Shown piece after piece: positions 8,016 through 17,086 of a stretch of DNA of 50,120 nt. Each line of letters begins with the position of its first letter. Position 1 is the first letter of the stretch. Below the pieces are notes generated by a model. That model was not told the origin of the DNA and did not search any database. It worked only from the letters and a program-made list of their open reading frames with translations. This DNA comes from Phycisphaeraceae bacterium (lineage in GTDB: Bacteria > Planctomycetota > Phycisphaerae > Phycisphaerales > Phycisphaeraceae), in assembly GCA_002686995.1 (NCBI GenBank), contig NYZC01000163.1, positions 1 to 50,120 on the forward strand, in the 5' to 3' direction. A program made the translations under genes and the position numbers.

Positions 8016-8930
8016 TCACCCGGCGGCCGCCAGGTCGAAGACCGGCCGCGACGCGGCGGCGCGGCGCAGCTCGTCGAGGGCGTCGGCGACCGGCAGCCAG
8101 CGGGCGGGCCGCGCCACGATGCGCTCGAGGCGTCCGGCGCTGCGGGCCAGGCCGTGGTACGTCCTGAACCGGCCGACGCGGGACAGCGGCAGCCGCGGCA
8201 TGCCGGGATCGAACTCCCAGGGATGGAAGTAGAGAATCGCAGGCCGCCCATGCCGGGCGGCCTGGACGAGGCCGCGCCGCATGAAGATGAGCGGCAGCAG
8301 GCGGAACCAGCCCCCGCCGGCGACGGCGAGCGACAGCGGGCCGACGCGCCACACCAGGGGCGGGACCTCCAGGAGGGTCGGCCCGTCGGGACCCCGCCGG
8401 ACGAGGAACGGCTCGAGCGGCGCCTCCGGCACGCCGTACGCCGGATGGCGCACCGGGAAGATCGACGCGTCGTAGGTGAACCCGGTGTCGGCCAGCACGT
8501 CGATGGCCCAGGCCGTCTGCGGCACCACGCTGAACGTCGGCGCGCGGTAGCCCTGCACCGGCCGGCCCGTGAGATCCTCGAGGCGATGCTTGCAGGCGGT
8601 CACGTCCGCGCGGAACGAATCGGCGTCCAGGCGGTGCAGCCGGTCGTGGCCGGAACCGTGACACGCGATCTCGTGCCCGGCGTCGGCAATCCGGCCGACC
8701 ATCGCGGGTCGGCGCTCCGCCACGTGACCGAGCAGGAAGAACGTGCCGCGGCGCCCGTGCCGGTCGAGCAGATCGAGAAGAAGATCGACGTTGCGCTCGA
8801 CGCGCGACGGCCAGGTGTCCCACGAATCGCGCCCCACCCGCCCGTGCGCCGCCTCGATGTGGAAGTACTCCTCGACGTCGATCGTCAGGCAGCGCAGCGG
8901 CCCGCTTTCGGTCAACGCGCAGGTTCCCAA
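8016..8930 (-). CDS. Polysaccharide deacetylase, PEP-CTERM locus subfamily (NodB domain)
   Basis: The protein is a NodB-fold carbohydrate esterase, probably removing acetyl groups from the exopolysaccharide. It opens with LTIDVEEYFHIEAAHG, the form of motif 1 seen in the PEP-CTERM-locus deacetylases (TIGR03006 type). HEIACHGSGHDRLH supplies the metal-binding histidines, GYRAPTFSVV is motif 3, and ILYFHPWEFDP lies near the C-terminus. There is no signal peptide. It is on the opposite strand to its EPS neighbours. The start is uncertain: 8930 is a TTG, another TTG lies at 8915, and no ATG or GTG precedes motif 1 in frame. A heptamer array lies just upstream at 8941-8975. Confidence 0.88.
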   Translation of the reverse strand: MGTCALTESGPLRCLTIDVEEYFHIEAAHGRVGRDSWDTWPSRVERNVDLLLDLLDRHGRRGTFFLLGHVAERRPAMVGRIADAGHEIACHGSGHDRLHRLDADSFRADVTACKHRLEDLTGRPVQGYRAPTFSVVPQTAWAIDVLADTGFTYDASIFPVRHPAYGVPEAPLEPFLVRRGPDGPTLLEVPPLVWRVGPLSLAVAGGGWFRLLPLIFMRRGLVQAARHGRPAILYFHPWEFDPGMPRLPLSRVGRFRTYHGLARSAGRLERIVARPARWLPVADALDELRRAAASRPVFDLAAAG

Positions 8931-8940
8931 GTGCGTCCAA

Positions 8941-8975
8941 TCGAGAATCGAGAATCAGGAATCAGGAATCGACTC
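8941..8975. repeat. Heptamer tandem array (TCGAGAA/TCAGGAA)
   Basis: Two TCGAGAA units (8941-8954) are followed by two TCAGGAA units (8955-8968) and a partial fifth. It lies between the divergent deacetylase and ABC permease genes. Confidence 0.85.
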
Positions 8976-9042
8976 CATAGTCTATCGATCCGATCATCCC
9001 ATCGGTTTCGGCCGCAGCGGCCGCGCCCAGGAAACCCCGACC

Positions 9043-9861
9043 ATGCCCTGGCGTAGCCTGAAGGAAGTGCTCTCCTACCGCGAGCTGCTGGTGGCCCTGA
9101 CTTATCGGGACATCCGCGTCAAGTACAAGCAGGCCGTGCTCGGCATCGCCTGGGTCCTGTTCATGCCGATGCTGGCGATCGCGTCGGGCATCATCTTCCG
9201 CCTGGCCATGGCGTACTTCAGCGGCCGGCCGCCGGAATGGCGCGACATGCTGGCCGGCATGATCAAGTCGGTGCCGTGGATGATGTTCGCGACCATCGTG
9301 TCGAGCGCGTCGAACAGCCTGGTCGGCAACCAGGGCCTGATCACGAAGATCTATTTCCCGCGCGAGGTGATCCCGCTGTCGGCGGTCCTGTCGGTGCTGT
9401 TCGACTTCACGATCAGCCTGATCGGGCTCATCGGCCTGCTCACCCTGCTCGCCGTGACGTCCGGACCGGACTTTCCGGTGGTGATGTCCTGGAACCTGCT
9501 TTGGCTCGTGCTCCTGATCGGCGTGCTGGTCCTGATGGCGGTCGGGGCGGGACTGTTCCTGTCGAGCGCGAACCTGTTCTTCCGGGACGTCAAGTACATC
9601 GTGCAGGTGCTGCTGCAGTTCGGCATCTTCTATTCGCTCGTCTTCTTCACCTACACCGAGCTGGGGACCTGGGGCTGGGTGCTGCTGTTCAATCCGGTGG
9701 CCCCGGTGCTCGAATCCATGCGGATGGTCGTGATCGACGGAGCGATCGAGCCGATGATGTGGCCATGGCTGGCCTACAGCAGCTACGTGGCGGTCGTCGG
9801 GCTGCTCGTGGCCAGCGTCCTGTTCGAGCGCGGTGAGTACCTCTTCGCCGAGTACGCCTGA
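9043..9861 (+). CDS. ABC-2 type polysaccharide exporter permease (Wzm/TagG-like)
   Basis: This is the membrane half of an ABC exporter that flips a finished polysaccharide across the inner membrane. It has 272 residues with about six membrane helices. The typical amino-terminal amphipathic region RELLVALTYRDIRVKYKQAV is at about residues 13-32, and NLFFRDVKYIVQVLLQFGIF is the family's conserved cytoplasmic loop. LFNPVAPVLESMRMVV lies before the last helices. I chose the ATG at 9043 (MPWRSLKEVLS). The same frame stays open upstream, but that stretch has no family similarity. AGGA lies about 10 nt before it. Its ATPase follows after a 198-nt gap filled with CACGGATG repeats. Confidence 0.92.
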   Translation: MPWRSLKEVLSYRELLVALTYRDIRVKYKQAVLGIAWVLFMPMLAIASGIIFRLAMAYFSGRPPEWRDMLAGMIKSVPWMMFATIVSSASNSLVGNQGLITKIYFPREVIPLSAVLSVLFDFTISLIGLIGLLTLLAVTSGPDFPVVMSWNLLWLVLLIGVLVLMAVGAGLFLSSANLFFRDVKYIVQVLLQFGIFYSLVFFTYTELGTWGWVLLFNPVAPVLESMRMVVIDGAIEPMMWPWLAYSSYVAVVGLLVASVLFERGEYLFAEYA

Positions 9862-9884
9862 CGCGGCCGAGCCGCAACGTCGAG

Positions 9885-9957
9885 GAACCACGGATGAACA
9901 CGGATGCACACGGATACGCATGGACACGCATGGACACGGATGGACACGGATGAAGAC
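9885..9957. repeat. Degenerate tandem repeat, unit CACGGATGNA
   Basis: Roughly seven imperfect 8- to 10-bp units based on CACGGATG or CACGCATGGA fill the gap between Wzm and Wzt. The first part, CCACGGATGAACACGGATG, occurs again exactly at 34237-34255, and a hairpin version is at 32826-32849. It belongs to a dispersed short-repeat family. Confidence 0.85.
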
Positions 9958-10059
9958 CGATACGCCATCCATGGTCATCCGCGGTCATCCGGATTCTCGT
10001 CACCGATGTACACCAGGATGACAGGAATGGACCGTCCGGGAATCTGACCGGTCCGTCAC

Positions 10060-11316
10060 ATGAGCGACGTCGCCATCCATATCGATCACGTCTGGAAGAA
10101 GTTCCGCAAGGGCGAGCTGCACGATTCGCTCCGCGAGCTTCTGCCGGCGGCGTTCAAGCGGCTGGTCGGCCGCGGCCCCCGGCGGGACGAGCTGGCCGGC
10201 CGCGAGTTCTGGGCGCTGAAGGACGTCAGCTTCGACGTCGCGAAGGGCGAGTCGATCGGGATTATCGGCCCGAACGGCGCGGGCAAGAGCACGATGCTGA
10301 AGCTGCTCTCGCGCATCCTCAAGCCCAACCGCGGCTCGTTCCGGATCAACGGTCGGGTCTCCGCGCTGATCGAGGTCGGCGCCGGGTTTCACCCCGACCT
10401 GACCGGCCGCGAGAACATCTACCTGAGCGGCACGATCCTGGGCATGCGGCGGCGCGAGATCCGCGAGAAGGAGCAGCGGATCATCGAGTTCTCAGGCGTC
10501 GAGAGCTTCATCGACACGCCCGTCAAGCGGTACTCCTCGGGCATGACGGCGCGCCTCGGCTTCGCGATCGCCAGCCACATGGACCCGGACGTCCTGCTGG
10601 TCGACGAGGTGCTCAGCGTCGGCGACGCGCGGTTCCGGCAGAAGTGCATCGCCCGGATGAAGAGCCTGATCGAGTCCGAGGTCACGGTCGTGTTCATCAC
10701 CCACCTTCTCGACCAGGTTCGCGCGCTGTGTCCGAACACGGTGGTGCTCGATCGCGGCCAGGTCGTCTTCCACGGGCCGACGACCGACGCCATTGGCAAG
10801 TATCTCGAGGTCCTGGCCAGCAACGAGCCGGACCAGATCGATCCGGCGACGCTCGTCTCCGAGATCCGCGCGATCTCGATCCGCGATCGCGATGGCCGCG
10901 AGGCGCTGCGCTGGCGCCACGACGATCCGGCGATCGTCGAGTTCGAGCTGGTGAATCACCTGCCGGATTGCGTCACCCACGTGCAGCTCAACATCAGCAG
11001 CATTGACGGCGTCTACCTGGGCACCGCGCTGTCGAGTCGCGCCGGCGCTGAAATCCCGAAGTCGGCGGGGACCCATCGCGTGCGGTACACCCTCGACCCG
11101 CTGCCCCTTGGCGACGGTGCCTACAACCTCGATTTCCAGGTTTTCGGTTTCGACCACAACGGGCACTTCGGTTGCGTCTGGTCGGCCCCCAACCCCCGGG
11201 CCGTCTCGGTGTACGGCGCCGACAACCAGGGTTCCCGGATCACCTGTGACGGCCATTGGCAGATCGTCAAGGACGCCCCCACCGCCTCGACGCCCCGAGC
11301 CGTGGGACAACCCTGA
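10060..11316 (+). CDS. Polysaccharide ABC exporter ATPase with Wzt C-terminal domain
   Basis: The protein powers export by the Wzm-like permease upstream. It has 418 residues. The N-terminal half is an ABC ATPase: Walker A GPNGAGKST (70-78), the Wzt/TagH signature VSALIEVGAGFHPDLTGREN, the ABC motif YSSGMTARL, Walker B VLLVDEVLSVGD, and the H-loop VFITHLLDQV. Residues of about 265-405 form a Wzt-type beta-sandwich (AISIRDRDGREALRW to SVYGADNQGSRI), which in O-antigen systems binds the polysaccharide end and couples termination to export. A downstream methyltransferase fits such a capped-end scheme, but this is inference. The ATG has no strong ribosome-binding site. Confidence 0.93.
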   Translation: MSDVAIHIDHVWKKFRKGELHDSLRELLPAAFKRLVGRGPRRDELAGREFWALKDVSFDVAKGESIGIIGPNGAGKSTMLKLLSRILKPNRGSFRINGRVSALIEVGAGFHPDLTGRENIYLSGTILGMRRREIREKEQRIIEFSGVESFIDTPVKRYSSGMTARLGFAIASHMDPDVLLVDEVLSVGDARFRQKCIARMKSLIESEVTVVFITHLLDQVRALCPNTVVLDRGQVVFHGPTTDAIGKYLEVLASNEPDQIDPATLVSEIRAISIRDRDGREALRWRHDDPAIVEFELVNHLPDCVTHVQLNISSIDGVYLGTALSSRAGAEIPKSAGTHRVRYTLDPLPLGDGAYNLDFQVFGFDHNGHFGCVWSAPNPRAVSVYGADNQGSRITCDGHWQIVKDAPTASTPRAVGQP

Positions 11317-11326
11317 CGCGCATGAC

Positions 11327-12505
11327 ATGAGAATTCTCGTCATTTCGACAATGGGCGACTGCGCGTGGGGCGGCAGCGAAGAACTCTGGTCGGCGGCGGC
11401 CCTCGAAGCGGCCGCGAATCGGCACGACGTGGTCGCCTGCATCGGTCGCTGGCCCGATCCGCGGCCCGAGGTGAGCCGGATTCGCGCAGGCGGTGTCCGC
11501 GTGGTCGAGCTTCAACCCGGCGGCCCGCGGCGCAGGCGATGGAAACAACGACTCGTCATCCGCCATCCCCGACAGGCGCGCCGGTGGGGACGGTGGTTGT
11601 CGTGCTTCCGCGGCGCGCTGGAGCCACGCCCCGACGTCGCCTGCTTCAGTCTCGGCGACACCCACGCGATGGTCCGATGCTACGAGTACCAGTTCCTCGC
11701 CGAGATGCTGGACGAATGGGAGATACCCTACTTCGTGATCTGCCATCTCAATCCGCCAGGCGCCGTGAGTGACCGTTGGCGCTCGACGACGCGAGACCTG
11801 TTCCGACGTGCCGACCGGGTCGGGTTCGTCAGCATCCGACAGATGCAGGAGGTCGCCGCCGAACTGGAGACCGAGTTGCCCAACGCCCTCGTGCTGCGCA
11901 ACCCCGTCAACATGACGGCTGGCGACCCGGTCCCGTGGCCGGAGACGGACCGGATTCGAATGGCGTCCGTGGCACGACTCGACGTGGCGCACAAGGGCCA
12001 GGATCGACTGCTCCGAGCGCTGGCCGACATGGATCAGGACGGTCCAGCGTGGCAGCTGGAGCTGTACGGGACCGGTCCCGACGAGGCCGCGATCCGCCGA
12101 CAGATTCGCGACCAGCAGATGGAGCAGCGGGTGCTGCTGCGCGGCCATGTCCGCGACATCCGCGCGGTCTGGGCGCACAACCAGATGCTGGTCATGCCGT
12201 CGTTGATGGAGGGGACGCCCCTGTCGATGGTGGAGGCGATGCTCTGCGGCCGGCCCTGCCTGGTGACCGACGTCGGCGGCGTCACCGAATGGATCCGCGA
12301 CGGCAAGGATGGTTTCGTCGCGCCGAGTCCGGACCCGCAGCACCTCGAGGCGACGCTGCGGCGCGCCTGGTCCCGGTTCAGTGACTGGAATAGGATGGGC
12401 GAAGCGGCCTGCGAACGGGCTCTCGCGCTGGCCGACCCCGATCCGGGTCGAACGCTCGTGCAAATGCTGACGCAGTCGGCGGAGCGGCACCCAAATGTCG
12501 ATTGA
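11327..12505 (+). CDS. Glycosyltransferase family 4
   Basis: This is a cytoplasmic GT-B retaining glycosyltransferase of 392 residues. It opens with MRILVISTMGDCAWGGSEEL, with the glycine-rich acceptor loop GGSEELW. The donor half has RMASVARLDVAHKGQDRLL, then LELYGTGPDEAAIRR, and the E-x7-E-like active-site segment PSLMEGTPLSMVEAMLCGRP. DVGGVTEWIRDGKDGF is typical of GT4. The ATG at 11327 is chosen because the open frame further upstream lies inside the Wzt gene. It starts 11 nt after Wzt and overlaps the next gene by 11 nt, so these genes are one transcription unit. Sugar specificity is unknown. Confidence 0.92.
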   Translation: MRILVISTMGDCAWGGSEELWSAAALEAAANRHDVVACIGRWPDPRPEVSRIRAGGVRVVELQPGGPRRRRWKQRLVIRHPRQARRWGRWLSCFRGALEPRPDVACFSLGDTHAMVRCYEYQFLAEMLDEWEIPYFVICHLNPPGAVSDRWRSTTRDLFRRADRVGFVSIRQMQEVAAELETELPNALVLRNPVNMTAGDPVPWPETDRIRMASVARLDVAHKGQDRLLRALADMDQDGPAWQLELYGTGPDEAAIRRQIRDQQMEQRVLLRGHVRDIRAVWAHNQMLVMPSLMEGTPLSMVEAMLCGRPCLVTDVGGVTEWIRDGKDGFVAPSPDPQHLEATLRRAWSRFSDWNRMGEAACERALALADPDPGRTLVQMLTQSAERHPNVD

Positions 12506-14312
12506 CTATACCGACGGGCGCGAATCCGAAGCGCACCTGCTCGAAATCATCAAGGCCCAGTCCGACCTCCGATCTTCGACGGCAATCGCGGTCGAGCAAT
12601 ACGACCGCTGGCACGTTCACTACCATCTTTCGCCGGAACGCGGCAATCTCGTTCGACACCTCTCGTTCTCCGGCCTTCATGTGCTCGAGCTCGGAGCCGG
12701 GATGGGCGCCGTATCGCGTTATCTCGCCGAGCACGCGGAGACGCTCACCGTCGTCGAGGGTACCCGGGAACGCTTCGACTGCCTGTCGCAGCGGCTTCGC
12801 GACCTCGACAACTGGTCGGGACACGTCGCGAACATCGAGGATGCGCAACTGGATCGGAAGTTCGACGTCATCTGCGTGATCGGCGTGCTCGAGTACGCGC
12901 AGATGTACATGCGACCGGAAGCGGATTTCGACGGCGACGCCTTCGATTGGATGCTGCACTGCGCCGCGCGGCATCTCGAGCCGGACGGCGTGTTCCTGAT
13001 CGCGATCGAGAATGCACTGGGCATCAAGTACTGGGCCGGAGCTCCGGAAGATCACACGTGGCGGATGTTCGACTCGGTCGCCGGCTACGACACCGCGCCG
13101 GGGCCCAAGACGTTCAGTCGCGGAGCGTTGCGCGCACGCCTGCAACGGGCCGGGCTGGCGCATTGCCGCGAGTATTACCCGTTTCCCGACTACAAGCTGC
13201 CCAACTGCGTCGTGACGCCGAAGATGATCGAGCATGACCCGCGACTGGCGGCCGAGCTGGCCACGGGGCGCAGCTACGAGCATCACGAGATTCCGACGCC
13301 GCGATACTATCCCCCGAGCCTCGCCATGTTCCAGGTGGCCGACGCCGGGCTCCTGGCCGAGTTCGCCAATTCATTCCTGTTCGCGGCCGCCCGATCGGGG
13401 CGCGCCGGGGCGCTCGAACGTCTCTGCCGGCGCGAAGAGCAGGGCGAGGTGGCGTGGTACTACAACCTCCTGCGCACCCCCGAGACCCGGACGCGCACGG
13501 TCTTCCAGCGCACCGGTGACGGGCCGAACGACCTGCGCATCAGGAAGTACGGCGCCGACGAAGAGGCGTTCGGCGAACGGGAACCCGTGCCCTGCGACGG
13601 GTTCACGGTCCGATGGCGACCTCTGCCCGATCAGCCGCTGCTCAGCGGTCCGAAGATCCTTCATACGCTGATGCGTACGGCCTACTACGAGAAATGGGAC
13701 CGGTTCCTCGAGGAACTTCATGATTTCATCGGATGGTCCCTGGACCACTGGTCGACCGACGGCGGCGCGCTCGACGGCCTCGCCTTCGATGCGAACGTCC
13801 TGAATGCGTCGATCGAACCCGACGGCTATGGGCTGTTCGACCTGGAATGGCAGTTGGCACCTTCAATGCCCAGAAGTTGGTTCATCTTTCGCAACGTGAT
13901 GTCCCTTTGCGATCGATTCGACGAGGAACTGCTGATCGACAACCCGCGATTCCACTGCCCGCGCGACCTCTACGACACCACTTGCCGTCACTTCGAGAGC
14001 CCGCCGGACCTGCAGGCCGACCTGCGACGGGAATGTACGTTTCAGAATCTCGTCGCGCCGGGTCACCGCGAGCGGACGCCCGAGGATCTCGCCCGGGTCA
14101 TGGACAAGCGCTTCGGCGAGCGGTCCTACCCCGACGACCCGCGCATGATCCGCGCCCGTCAGCGCCAGATCGACGAGATGCGCGTCATCTGGTACGCGAC
14201 GCCGGTGCGGATCGCCCGCCGCTTCACCGAATGGCTCGATCGTTCACCGCGGCTCACGAAAGCATGTCGCATGGTACTGCGGCCGTTCCGAGGACGGGGC
14301 GGCAAACCGTGA
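12495..14312 (+). CDS. SAM-dependent methyltransferase with a large C-terminal domain of unknown function
   Basis: The N-terminal 250 residues are a class I methyltransferase. Motif I is LELGAGMGAVSRYLAEHA near residues 64-81, the acidic loop is VVEGTRERF, and motif IV is FDVICVIGVLEYAQMY. The other 350 residues do not match anything I recognise. They contain a run resembling a phosphotransferase/kinase-like fold (LRIRKYGADEEAF, then FDANVLNASIEPDGYGLFDLEW), so a kinase-methyltransferase similar in layout to O-antigen WbdD-type terminators is possible but unproven. The 605-residue protein overlaps the previous glycosyltransferase by 11 nt. Its location after Wzm/Wzt supports a role in modifying or capping the exported chain. 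Confidence 0.8.
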   Translation: MSIDYTDGRESEAHLLEIIKAQSDLRSSTAIAVEQYDRWHVHYHLSPERGNLVRHLSFSGLHVLELGAGMGAVSRYLAEHAETLTVVEGTRERFDCLSQRLRDLDNWSGHVANIEDAQLDRKFDVICVIGVLEYAQMYMRPEADFDGDAFDWMLHCAARHLEPDGVFLIAIENALGIKYWAGAPEDHTWRMFDSVAGYDTAPGPKTFSRGALRARLQRAGLAHCREYYPFPDYKLPNCVVTPKMIEHDPRLAAELATGRSYEHHEIPTPRYYPPSLAMFQVADAGLLAEFANSFLFAAARSGRAGALERLCRREEQGEVAWYYNLLRTPETRTRTVFQRTGDGPNDLRIRKYGADEEAFGEREPVPCDGFTVRWRPLPDQPLLSGPKILHTLMRTAYYEKWDRFLEELHDFIGWSLDHWSTDGGALDGLAFDANVLNASIEPDGYGLFDLEWQLAPSMPRSWFIFRNVMSLCDRFDEELLIDNPRFHCPRDLYDTTCRHFESPPDLQADLRRECTFQNLVAPGHRERTPEDLARVMDKRFGERSYPDDPRMIRARQRQIDEMRVIWYATPVRIARRFTEWLDRSPRLTKACRMVLRPFRGRGGKP

Positions 14313-14349
14313 CAGGCGCCGGAAAGCAATTCCTTCGCGCGTCGCGCGA

Positions 14350-15258
14350 TTACCGGCTCGCACGCAGGTACCCGTACCGCGCGCATGCCTCGCTGAGCAT
14401 CTCGTACGCCGGCATCGGGTTCCCGGGCCGGTAGCGCAGCAGCGCGCGGCCCAATCGGTTCGCGATCTCGCGCCACAGCCAGATCCGCAGACCGAACCGG
14501 CCCGCGGGCGCCGGACCGCGCTCGAGACACCACATGTAACCGGTGCCCGTGTGCCAGCTGCAGAACCAGCGGAAGCCGGTCTTGCGGCGCGGAATGTAGT
14601 GATCGACCTTCGCGCCGGCCACGAGCCACACTTCGTACCCCTGCTCGAGCACGCTGACCCCGATCTGCGTGTCCTCGCCGCCGACGCGCTTGGTGCCGAT
14701 CATGCCCCGGCCGGTGTCGAACCCGCCGATCTCGGCCAGCACGTCGCGGCGCACCGCCATGTTCGGACCGTGGGGCATCTTCGGGCCGCCGAGAACGAGC
14801 TGCTCGTCCCGGTCGCACTTGAGCACCGCGTGGACCCAGGGGTAGTGCTCCAGGAGCCAGGCGCGCTGTCCGCGGGCCGGACGGTCCAGCCACGGCAGCA
14901 CCTGGCCCGCGAGGCAGCCGGCGCGCGGGTACCTGCCGATCGCCTCGACGTAGCCGTTCATCCATTGCGGATCGAGCTGGACGTCGTCGTCGAGGATCAT
15001 CAGCCACTGTCCGCGCGCCGCGCGCGCGATGCAGTTGTGCGCGAAGCCGAGCCCCTGCTCGGACTCGAACAGGTACCGGACCGGCAGGCGTCCGGAAAAG
15101 GACTCGACCGCCGGGCGCGTCTCGTCGGAGCTGTTGTTGTCGCAGACGAGCAGCTCCCACTCGACGCCGGGCGGGCACGCGACGCGAGTCAGCGACTGGA
15201 GCGTCTGGCGCAGCAGCTCCTGCCGATTCCATGTGGCAATGCCGACGGTGATCTGCAA
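14350..15258 (-). CDS. Glycosyltransferase family 2
   Basis: This inverting GT-A glycosyltransferase has 302 residues. It starts with ITVGIATWNRQELLRQTLQS. The nucleotide-binding NNSSDETRPAVES segment follows, then the metal-binding DDDVQLDP motif in LMILDDDVQLDPQWM. GGEDTQIGVSVLEQGYEVW is the acceptor-side motif with the catalytic-base region. The only sensible start is the TTG at 15258, preceded by AAAAGGACGAG; upstream in-frame codons extend into unrelated sequence and there is no internal ATG before the first conserved motif. It is on the minus strand and converges with the methyltransferase gene, closing the EPS cluster. A role in the same polysaccharide is likely. Confidence 0.88.
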   Translation of the reverse strand: MQITVGIATWNRQELLRQTLQSLTRVACPPGVEWELLVCDNNSSDETRPAVESFSGRLPVRYLFESEQGLGFAHNCIARAARGQWLMILDDDVQLDPQWMNGYVEAIGRYPRAGCLAGQVLPWLDRPARGQRAWLLEHYPWVHAVLKCDRDEQLVLGGPKMPHGPNMAVRRDVLAEIGGFDTGRGMIGTKRVGGEDTQIGVSVLEQGYEVWLVAGAKVDHYIPRRKTGFRWFCSWHTGTGYMWCLERGPAPAGRFGLRIWLWREIANRLGRALLRYRPGNPMPAYEMLSEACARYGYLRASR

Positions 15259-15566
15259 CGTCTCGTCCTTTTCGCCGCCTCGGGCGGGTCCGGAGCCGTT
15301 CGATGGATGACCGGACCCCGCCCGGTATATCGGTCGGAACCCGGCGCGGTTCCAGTTTATTCGGACCTGCCCGACCCGTCCCGCAATCGCTGGTCGAGGC
15401 CCGCGCGTTGTGCCGAAGACAGAGGGGTGCGGACGGCGCCCACGGCCCTTCAGATGACCACGGCAAGGCACGAAGCGGCACCCAAAGGGGCATCGTTCAT
15501 CTCCTGCGACACGACATCACATCGGAACGTGGCGGCGCCGATCATCGGCGGGGCACCGGGAGGTGC
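15259..15566. other. Intergenic region, nothing recognised
   Basis: This 308-nt stretch separates the divergent GT2 and pyruvate kinase genes, so it must hold both promoters. I see no convincing -35/-10 pair, no repeat and no credible small gene. The frame of pyruvate kinase stays open through it, which is usual at this GC content. Confidence 0.5.
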
Positions 15567-17075
15567 GTGTTGAGCGACGGTGACGGATTCATCCTGACGA
15601 AGATCATCGCCACGCTCGGGCCCGCGACGGACGAGATCGGGGTCGTGGTCAGGCTCATCGAGGAAGGCGCGCGCGTCTTCCGGATCAACTTCTCGCACGG
15701 CGGCTTCGGGCAGTTCGTAAAGCTGCTCGAGATCGTGCGCAGCGCGTCGGACGAGGTCGGCGTGCCCGTCGCGGTCCTCGGTGACCTGTCGGGGCCGAAG
15801 ATTCGCGTCGCGAACATCGACTCGCAGCGCGTCGTCGTCGAGACGGGACAGCGCGTCGCGTTCCAGGCCGCACCGGCCGAGCCGACCGGCGATCCGGTAA
15901 CGCTCACGATGACCGATTCTTCCGTGCTCGACGACATCGAGCCGGGCGAGCGCCTGCTGATCGATGACGGCGCCGTGCGGATGCTCGTGATGGAGCGCGC
16001 CGACGACGATGACGGCACCCGCATGATGTGTCGCGTCACCGTCGGCGGTCCGATCGGCCGCGCCAAGGGCATCAACCTGCCCGACAGTAACCTGACGCTG
16101 CCCTCGCTCACGGACCATGACCGGCGCTGCGTCGACTGGGCGCTCGAGCACGAGATCGACTATCTCGCACTGAGCTTCGTCCGCCGCGCCGAAGAAATCC
16201 GCCAGCTTCGGGCGCTGCTGGACGAACGCGCCGGCGACGGCGGCGCGATCCCGATCGTCGCGAAGATCGAAAAGCCCCAGGCGCTCGACGATCTCGAGAA
16301 CATCACGCGCGAGGCGGACGCGGTCATGGTGGCCCGCGGCGACCTCGGCGTCGAGATGGACCTCGCGAAGGTTCCGATCATCCAGAAGCACGTCATCGCG
16401 ATGGCCCACGACTACGGCAGACCGGTCATCGTCGCCACGCAGATGCTGCAGAGCATGATCGAGCAGCCGACGCCGACACGGGCGGAAGTCAGCGACGTCG
16501 CGAACGCGATCTACGACGGCGCTGACGCCGTGATGCTCAGCGGCGAAACCGCGATCGGTCGGCACCCGATCCAGGCGCTGGCCATGATGGCCCGGGTCGC
16601 CCGGCTGACGGTCGATCACCTGGTGCGCGAGAAGGATCAGAAGTCCATGCGCCCGTCGCGCCAGCTTGGCGAGGGACGCTACCGGACGGCGGCCCTCGCC
16701 CGCGGGGTCGCGGCCGTCGTCGAGGACCTCGACGCGCACCTGGTCGTGACGTGGTCGCAGCGCGGCGGCGGGGCTCGTTATCTGTCGAAGAACCGCCTGA
16801 CCGTCCCGATCATCGCGGCAAGCTCGGAACCCCGCGCGCTGCGCCGCATGAGCCTCCTGTTCGGCGTCGTGCCGATCGAGATGCCTATGCCGGCCGGCCG
16901 CGAGGCGTTCGCCAACGAGGCCGACCGCCTTCTCCAGCGCGAGGGCTGGGCGCAGCCGGGCGATCCGATCGTCCTCGTCGCGGGCAAGCCGCTTGGCGTG
17001 CCGGGCCTGACGAACACGCTGTGGGTGCGCTACGTGGGGGACGAGGAAGACGAGATGGGCGGGGAGGCGGAGTGA
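15567..17075 (+). CDS. pyk: Pyruvate kinase
   Basis: The enzyme makes pyruvate and ATP from phosphoenolpyruvate and ADP, the last step of glycolysis. It has 502 residues if the GTG at 15567 is used; GGGAGG lies 4 nt upstream, and TTG at 15570 is a close alternative. Conserved parts run in order: KIIATLGPATDE, FRINFSHGGF, GDLSGPKIRV, IPIVAKIEKPQALDDLENI with the catalytic lysine region, MVARGDLGVEMDL, and ATQMLQSMIEQPTPTRAEVS followed by GADAVMLSGETAIGRHP. The C-terminal regulatory domain is complete. It is monocistronic: the next gene has its own -10 after a 302-nt gap that contains a palindromic element. Confidence 0.96.
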   Translation: MLSDGDGFILTKIIATLGPATDEIGVVVRLIEEGARVFRINFSHGGFGQFVKLLEIVRSASDEVGVPVAVLGDLSGPKIRVANIDSQRVVVETGQRVAFQAAPAEPTGDPVTLTMTDSSVLDDIEPGERLLIDDGAVRMLVMERADDDDGTRMMCRVTVGGPIGRAKGINLPDSNLTLPSLTDHDRRCVDWALEHEIDYLALSFVRRAEEIRQLRALLDERAGDGGAIPIVAKIEKPQALDDLENITREADAVMVARGDLGVEMDLAKVPIIQKHVIAMAHDYGRPVIVATQMLQSMIEQPTPTRAEVSDVANAIYDGADAVMLSGETAIGRHPIQALAMMARVARLTVDHLVREKDQKSMRPSRQLGEGRYRTAALARGVAAVVEDLDAHLVVTWSQRGGGARYLSKNRLTVPIIAASSEPRALRRMSLLFGVVPIEMPMPAGREAFANEADRLLQREGWAQPGDPIVLVAGKPLGVPGLTNTLWVRYVGDEEDEMGGEAE

Positions 17076-17086
17076 GCCATTCATGT

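Noticed and set aside
25..9957. CRISPR array
   Set aside because: The repeats are direct tandem units of 7-11 bp without spacers, and no cas gene is near.
1128..15258. Exosortase (EpsH) gene expected with PEP-CTERM proteins and this EPS cluster
   Set aside because: No multi-helix protein with the conserved Cys/Arg/His of exosortase is present in any frame of the window.
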